A DNA stretch of 23,113 bases, from positions 1 through 23,113 of the forward strand of contig SDVU01000065.1 in NCBI GenBank assembly GCA_016256075.1, given 5' to 3'. A model generated the notes under the pieces. The model made no database searches, was not told where the DNA came from, and saw only the letters and a program-made list of their open reading frames with translations. A program made the translations under genes and the position numbers. Source of the stretch: Dictyocoela muelleri. Taxonomy: Eukaryota > Microsporidia. Below, piece by piece: positions 17,858 through 23,113 of this stretch; the stretch's first letter is position 1; each line of letters opens with the position of its first letter.

Positions 17858-19120
17858 GGTTCGTTAAATAACGAGCGTTTTGGAAAATCATGGGGGTTTA
17901 AAAATTATGTTTTTTTAAAAAAAACGGTGGGTCCAATATTTTTATATTTACGATTTTATTTAAATCAATATTTTTATGACTAAAATTTTTGTATTTTTTA
18001 TTTTTAAACTAACATAAAAAATATCAAAATTAATAATGATAGTTAAAAAATAATCAGATTTTTTTAATTCGAAATAATTGAATATAGTGTTTAATTTTAT
18101 ATTCTAAAATAAAATATTTTAAAATTAAAAAATTAACTTATATTATTAATATTTTTATTAAACTTTAAATACTAATCTAACTAAAATTAAAAAGAGATCT
18201 TTAGGAGTTTTATTTTTATGACACTTCCTGAATATAAACTCGGAAATATAAAGTGAATCCTTTCTCTGTCATTCAAATTTCGTGATATTAAAAACCTTTT
18301 AAGGATTATTATAAACTATCAATGTTTTGCGTATGAACATTCGTATTCCAGGGGTTTAGCGAGGTACACTATGATTAACCGTATATGGTTACATTTTTTT
18401 TCACATTCTCTAAAAATTTTTTCCATATGTATTCCATTGATCACGATAAACAGTTGAATCATCAGAAATCCTATCTCATATAACGTGTCTAAGTGTCAGC
18501 AAGTCTCTCTTATTCCCAGTCTTTAATAAAAAAACGTCCCCTATTTCTTTCAATGCACTCTAAATAACCATTGTTCTTCAACGAGGCATCCTGATTCATA
18601 TTTCCGTCTTGCCAATAGTGTATCGTCAACTTCTAGTTGCCACTCAAGGTTAATGAATTCATAAGGTTTTCGGTATATATCTACATATATACGTATTTGT
18701 GTTATTAAATTTGAAATGGTAGTTTTTTTCAAATCATGTTCATCGATCATTTCTTCATTTTAAAATGATTCATGAAATAAACATATTACTCTTAATATGT
18801 TCATTATTTGGTCAAATGAGGAAAACGAAGAATAAATTATCACTTCAATGTATTTTTTGCATGACTGCGAAAATAACGAACTCTGAAGATTTAGAGCTGT
18901 CTTTTTTTAAGATAATGAATTTATAGAAATCCTACAATCCTGATATTTTAGAATCATTAGTTTTTGTATATTTCAATAACTTTCTAAGTGTAGCTCGTTG
19001 TTTTTTTAATCTGTTATATTTCAAACTCGACAGAATAAGGATGGGTTGTTTAAATAGAATTTTAAATATAAAAATATTGTACCCCTCGTTGTTTTCAAAC
19101 CCCAGTTATTTAACTAGACA
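17858..19120 (-). mobile_element. Decayed Merlin/IS1595-like element, opposite orientation
   Basis: The inverted ends share GTTAAATAAC (17863-17872 and, inverted, 19105-19114), then a GGGTNCAATATTTTTATATTTA block (17929-17952 and, inverted, about 19063-19085). The left arm has about 40 extra bases between them. The transposase remnant is inside on the - strand. It is about 1.26 kb long and begins some 50 bases after the end of the whole element at 16773-17808. No target duplication found. Confidence 0.65.
18300..18960 (-). pseudogene. Decayed Merlin/IS1595-like transposase
   Basis: The longest open piece is 18550-18750 on the - strand, starting at an internal Met. It reads a DNA-binding helix (TTISNLITQIRIYVDIYRK) and then LEVDDTLLARRKYESG CLVEEQWLF, which holds the first catalytic Asp and the RRKY block of the family. 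Further 3' in other frames come CIERN, IKDWE, an STVYRDQW-like block with the second Asp region, NHS, and VHTQNIDSL, which corresponds to HTNTIE of the intact copy. Stops and frame jumps break it. In the first motif the usual DES/DET reads DDT. Its residues differ enough from 16833-17651 to be a separate family member. Confidence 0.8.
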
Positions 19121-19181
19121 CACTATTACTATATTTCTATAAATATGATCACTTAATATAATTATCTAATTATTTATCCAA

Positions 19182-19253
19182 TTATTTATAATTATTTGAA
19201 TCGCGATACTAAAATTTCACTTCAAGTGTATTAACCACCGAGCTATCTGGGTC
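19182..19253 (-). tRNA. Degenerate tRNA-like sequence (pseudo-tRNA or SINE head)
   Basis: On the - strand GACCCAGA is followed by TAGCTCGGTGG (19245-19235), a good polymerase III A box, and 33 bases on by GATTCAAAT (19202-19194), an acceptable B box. The total length of about 72 matches a tRNA. However the 3' acceptor strand (AT-only) cannot pair with GACCCAG, and the D and anticodon stems are poor. It is therefore not a working tRNA; a decayed tRNA gene or the head of a tRNA-derived SINE is more likely. Confidence 0.4.
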
Positions 19254-19580
19254 TGTTTCACTATCAAATTATTAATAAAACCACTTAATTATTATAGAAA
19301 TGATGATTATTTATATTATATCCTGACAAAATCCATAGGTGTCTGTCGTGAAACATAATTAGTGTTTAGACACAAGGGCCAATGATTTTAAAGGAGTTAA
19401 AAAGATTTAATGTTGTTTTATAGGTTCGCAATGCGATTAAAAGGTATTTAAAGATTTAAAAATAAAAAATTATGGTGAATGAGGAACACAGAATTTTAAA
19501 TAAAAGAAAGTTTAAAAAATTATTTTTATCTTAATGATTGTCACAATTTGAATTCAAATTGGTGAAATAATGAAAAGTAT
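19254..19580 (+). other. Leader region upstream of gypsy fossil
   Basis: This is where a 5' long terminal repeat and primer-binding site would be expected. I see neither a TG...CA repeat shared with the downstream flank nor a certain primer-binding site. A short inverted pair (GGTGTCT near 19340, AGACAC near 19368) is present. Confidence 0.4.
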
Positions 19581-20320
19581 ATGCGCAATAATTATGAAGA
19601 TACGTTAAGAATAGAAACATTAGAGACAAAAATCAATGGCGTAAAAGGGCCTATGGTTCAAATTGAACATCTTCAAAATCTCCAACTTCAAGATTTTAAT
19701 ATGTGGAATAAATATATTGAAAACGTGGCTACATTAAATAATTGGAAAGATAATATGGCGTTAGCTTCATTGAAATTAGTAAGTGATAAAAAACTTCACT
19801 ATATATTTAAAAATGCTTTATCTTTAAAAACAGCATTAGATTTACTTTCAATAGCAGCACATCCAAAAGAAGATTATATGTTGTATATGGAAGAAAAAAA
19901 TTCTTTAAAAACCAGAAATTTTCCGAATATAGAATCGTATGGAAAAAAATTAAATACTTAGTTTCAAAAGCTAATATGTGTTTGTATGATACTAAATTAT
20001 CTAGTATTACAAATAGAGAAATATTTGAATATTTCTTAAAAGGATTAAATTTTAAAGAACAAGAATATCTTGAAGAAAAAGATATAATGAATATTGAAGA
20101 TGCGTTAAGCATATTACATAGACGTAAGAAATCTAGAAAAATATTATATGATTATAAAAATAATCAAAAATCTCAAATTAGAAAGTTTTGTAAAATACAT
20201 AATACGGTCTCTTATTCAACTGATAAATGTTATTCTAATAAGTACCGCGAATATGAAAATAAGAAATCTGATATAAAAAATTTACTATTTAATCAAGTAA
20301 AATGCAGAATAAATTATTAG
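19581..20320 (+). pseudogene. Gag-like part of gypsy fossil
   Basis: Capsid-like helical region (MWNKYIENVATLNNWKDNMA and onward) with features of retrotransposon gag, followed by a Lys-rich linker and a Cys/His cluster (KFCKIHNTVSYSTDKC) that resembles the zinc knuckle of this kind of element. It is part of the broken element 19581-22838. Confidence 0.65.
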
Positions 20321-20721
20321 AATTTAAAGGAAAGATAAACAAATTTTATGTAAACGTTCTATTAGATACTGATGCCCATGAGAATTTTATAAATCCGGCC
20401 ATTGTTCAAAAATTAAACTTAGATATTATTAATTTTGACTTTATACAAATCACTCTTGGAAATGGCAAATATATAGAAGTTAAAAAATATTGCGATGTTA
20501 GTTTTAAACTTATGATATTTTCTTCATATGAATTTGATACTAAAATGTATTTATTAGATGGGTTACCAGAATACGTTCATATCGGATTCAATTTTATAAG
20601 AAAACATAAAATAAACGTAAACTCTTCAAGAAATATAATTGAAATTGAAGATCCATTATTAAGAGTAAATAAATATAAAAATATTTGTAATGATGGTGAA
20701 ATTACAAATGAAGACATTTAA
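20302..20721 (+). pseudogene. Aspartic protease part of gypsy fossil
   Basis: Retropepsin-like part with the active-site stretch VLLDTDAHENFINPAIV and a later hydrophobic block (EYVHIGFNFIRKH) typical of the second half of the fold. It overlaps the end of the gag-like part, as often in this family. Confidence 0.75.
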
Positions 20722-20739
20722 CCTAAGAATATTCACACA

Positions 20740-21560
20740 ATTAATGATTTTAATAAACATTTTGAGAATTTTATATCGTCATCACAAAAATTAGGTAAAT
20801 ATAAAGGTTATAAACATGAAATAAAGTTATTGAAAAATGAGACAATAAAATAAAAGCCGTACAAAATACCATTAAAACTCAGAATACCACTAGAAAAAGC
20901 AATTTATAGGCTTTCAAAAGAAGGTATAACAAGACCCTAATTTTGAATTTTCATCCTGGCATTTGTTATTCCAAAAAAAGATAATGACCTAAGATTAGAG
21001 ATCGATTATAGTTACTAAACGATATTACAGTTACAGAAAATTATCCGATACCTGAAATCAAAGATATTTTATCCGATTTTCATGGAAGTAAGTATTTTTC
21101 ACAAATTGACTTAAATTCAGGATATCATCAAATTGAAATTAATGAGAAGGACAAACACAAGACTTCATTTGTGTTGCCTTGAGGACAGTATGAATTTAAT
21201 AAACCGCTTTTCGAAACTACAAATGCACCAAGATCATTTCAAAGATTAATGAATTCAATTTTTAAGAATATACCTTATGTCAAATAATATTAAGATGATA
21301 TTTTAATTCATTCAGAGAATATCAAACAACATTTTGATTAAATAAAAAAAGTATTAATACTTTTAAAGAAGAATAATCTTACCATAAATCTTATAAAAAG
21401 CAATTTTGCTAAAAATAAAGTTACTTATTTGAGATGCATTATAAGTTATATCGGTATTCAACCCGATCTTTCATTGATGAATAATTTTAACTTCAAAAAA
21501 CCCAAAAATAGAAAACAATTGCAACGAATAATTGGATTTATAAATTATTTACGTCCTTTT
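20740..21560 (+). pseudogene. Reverse transcriptase part of gypsy fossil
   Basis: Recognisable blocks of a Ty3/gypsy reverse transcriptase lie in order: the FVIPKK-like block near 20960, the fingers/palm segment near 21080-21180 (FSQIDLNSGYHQIEI), the RSFQRLMN block near 21235, and the catalytic DDIL block near 21295. It is the most decayed part of this element. Confidence 0.8.
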
Positions 21561-21602
21561 GTTAAAAATATGAGTATGAAATTATTATAAAACAATAAAA
21601 AA

Positions 21603-22838
21603 TTGAAAAATAATAATAATAATAAGATAGAATGGAATATTAAAGATGATGAAATTATAAATGAAATAAAGGATCAGATATTTAATTCTAAAATTCTACA
21701 TCATCCAGACTTGAATAAAGAATTCTTTTTAAAGACTGATGCTAGTAAGGAAGCTATTGGGGCAATTCTTATACAGTATGATAAAGTTATAAGATTTTTT
21801 AGCGCCAAATTGAGTAATAGTGAACTAAATTATACAACGATGGTAAAGGAAGTTTTTGCAATTCTTAAAGCTTTAAAAAAATTTAGAAATATTATTTATG
21901 GATCTAAAATAATTATATTATCTGATAATCGAAATTTATTATTTAAGAAGGATTTAGATTCAAGCCGTGTCCAGAGGTGGAAAATTGAAATTGAAGAATA
22001 TAATTACAAACTGAAACATATATCTGGAAATAAAAATAAAGAAGCAGATTATTTATCTAGAAATCTATGTTTAATTAAAAAAAATTCTAAATCTAAAAAT
22101 CCTATTAAAAATTTTAAATATAACTATGATAATAAATTAAATATTGAAAATAATAAACTTAAAATTCCAGATGAATATATTGTTGTGTTTTTAAAAGATG
22201 TTCATGATTTTCTTGCTCATCCAGGAATATCGAAAACCTACTACACATTAAAAAACGCCTTTGAAATTAAAAATATAAAACAAAATATTGAAAATTCTAT
22301 AACAAATTGTAATGCTTGCCAAATCAGTAAATATAATTTCTCTAAATACGTAAAAAAAAATATAGCTAATATTCCATCAATGCCTTTCGAATATATAAGT
22401 AGCGATATATTAGGGCCTATAGATTTTTCTAAAGGGGAGGAGAAGTGTTACATTCTTACAATAACAGTACATTTTTCTAGATATTCAAAGCTTATAAAGA
22501 TCAATGATATAAAATCCAACACAATAACAAGTAAATTTGAAAAACACTGGCTTAAAATCTATTCAAAACCGCAAAAAGTTCTGAATGAGCAAGGAACTCA
22601 ATATACTTCAAAGGATTTTCAAGTATTATCTAAAAAATATAAGTTTATTTATGTCTACGCTACACCATATAATCCACAGTCAAATGAAGTATCAGAGAAG
22701 ATAAATTCTACGATATTGAATGGTCTGGGTATTTATAAAAATGTTGATATTAAAAGAGCATTAAAGTATATTGAACGAGGTATCAGTTATTCTTTCCATA
22801 GAAGTATAGCGATTTTACCGATTGAAGAATTTGGTTGA
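21603..22838 (+). pseudogene. RNase H and integrase part of gypsy fossil
   Basis: The first third is RNase H: FFLKTDASKEAIGAIL at about residues 42-57, an NYTTMVKEVFAIL block, and ISGNKNKEADYLSRN at about residue 140. Next comes an integrase zinc-binding HHCC part (HDFLAHPGISKTYYTL ... NCNACQISK), then the integrase core (SSDILGPIDFSKGEE, TQYTSKDFQVLSKKY, NPQSNEVSEKINSTIL). The domain order is that of Ty3/gypsy. It belongs to the broken element and is not a host gene. Confidence 0.9.
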
Positions 22839-23049
22839 AAAAAAATTCATTATATTCCTCGATTTACAATATACTACCCTCCATTAACACTATAAAAATA
22901 ACAACGAACTATCTAAAATTACAGTACTGTTCTATTATATAACACCACTTTTATATACTAAAAATAGAAGTAAACAAAAAATGTCAAATATAAAGAATGT
23001 GTAATTTTTTGTGAAAATTCCCAGAACGAAAATATGTTTAAATTAGAAG
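22839..23049. other. Spacer downstream of gypsy fossil
   Basis: AT-rich sequence where a 3' long terminal repeat might begin; no repeat shared with 19121-19580 was found. Confidence 0.45.
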
Positions 23050-23113
23050 CAATATATAAATAAAACTATAAACTTCCCCTAAAGGGGAAGTTTATAGTTT
23101 TATTTATATATTG
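23050..23113. repeat. 64-bp near-perfect palindrome at the window end
   Basis: CAATATATAAATAAAACTAT and further to CTTCCCCT pairs with AGGGGAAG to ATATATTG over 31 bases per arm with only a two-base centre. It ends exactly at the last base of the window. Confidence 0.93.

Larger units (their letters stand above)
19581..22838 (+). mobile_element. Ty3/gypsy-type retroelement fossil (internal region)
   Basis: The parts run in the order gag, protease, reverse transcriptase, RNase H, zinc-binding integrase. That order, with integrase last, is Ty3/gypsy (Metaviridae) rather than Ty1/copia. It is broken, with several breaks, most of them in the reverse transcriptase third. The gag-like and RNase H-integrase parts remain largely open, so it decayed fairly recently compared with the fragment at 15431-15740. 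No long terminal repeats could be paired within the window; the right one may lie beyond its end or be lost. Confidence 0.88.

Noticed and set aside
19807-20112. - strand frame of 101 codons
   Set aside because: Shadow of the gag-like part on the opposite strand; Phe/Leu-rich with no domain.
19121-23049. Paired long terminal repeats of the gypsy fossil
   Set aside because: I compared 19121-19580 with 22839-23049 and found no shared repeat or matching ends.
23050-23113. Rho-independent terminator or telomere hairpin
   Set aside because: No gene leads into it, the context is eukaryotic, the arms are too long for a terminator, and no telomere repeats are present.

Overview
The window is very AT-rich (around 80% by eye). 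I see no intact host gene, rRNA or canonical tRNA in it. It is a graveyard of eukaryotic transposable elements: Merlin/IS1595-like, Mutator-like (MULE with FLYWCH finger), pogo/Tigger, hAT-type MITE, several foldback MITEs and a Ty3/gypsy-type retroelement fossil. The mix, the AT bias and the absence of visible introns would fit a TE-rich microsporidian (Hamiltosporidium- or Nosema-like). That is inference from element content; another AT-rich eukaryote is possible. The window end falls exactly at the end of a palindrome, so 23113 may be a contig end.

Layout. 1-3890: no gene; it includes about 0.9 kb (1960-2880) of degenerate AACAATACT-type repeats almost devoid of G on the + strand. 3890-5100: traces of a decayed coding region of unknown family. 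5355-7125: a decayed MULE between two 79-bp direct repeats. 7539-9335: a decayed pogo/Tigger element with TA duplications. 9930-11400: probable decayed gene of unknown identity. 11483-12191: a 709-bp hAT-like MITE with a perfect 8-bp target duplication. 12480-12605: a GC-rich 18-bp minisatellite. 12927-13224: a foldback MITE with TA ends. 13550-14100 (-): a decayed Merlin-like transposase. 14114-15430: a terminal-inverted-repeat element with about 20-bp subterminal satellite units, itself invaded by a 626-bp MITE. 15431-15740: a fragment of the same gypsy-type family found complete in order further on. 15754-16405: three hairpins or foldbacks. 16572-16654: twin 30-bp palindromes. 16773-17808: the only whole element, a Merlin-like transposon with an open 272-aa transposase. 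17858-19120: a second, decayed Merlin-like element in opposite orientation. 19182-19253 (-): a tRNA-like sequence. 19581-22838: the Ty3/gypsy fossil (gag, protease, RT, RNase H, integrase). 23050-23113: a near-perfect 64-bp palindrome.

How the parts work together: there is no operon or pathway. The sequence records successive insertions. The transposase at 16833 is the only protein that looks functional, and its long terminal repeats reach into its own coding start. The points most worth following are that TIR/ORF overlap, two unrelated elements each bracketed by 60-80-bp near-identical direct repeats, and a dispersed GTCAAYTCGCC-type palindrome family.
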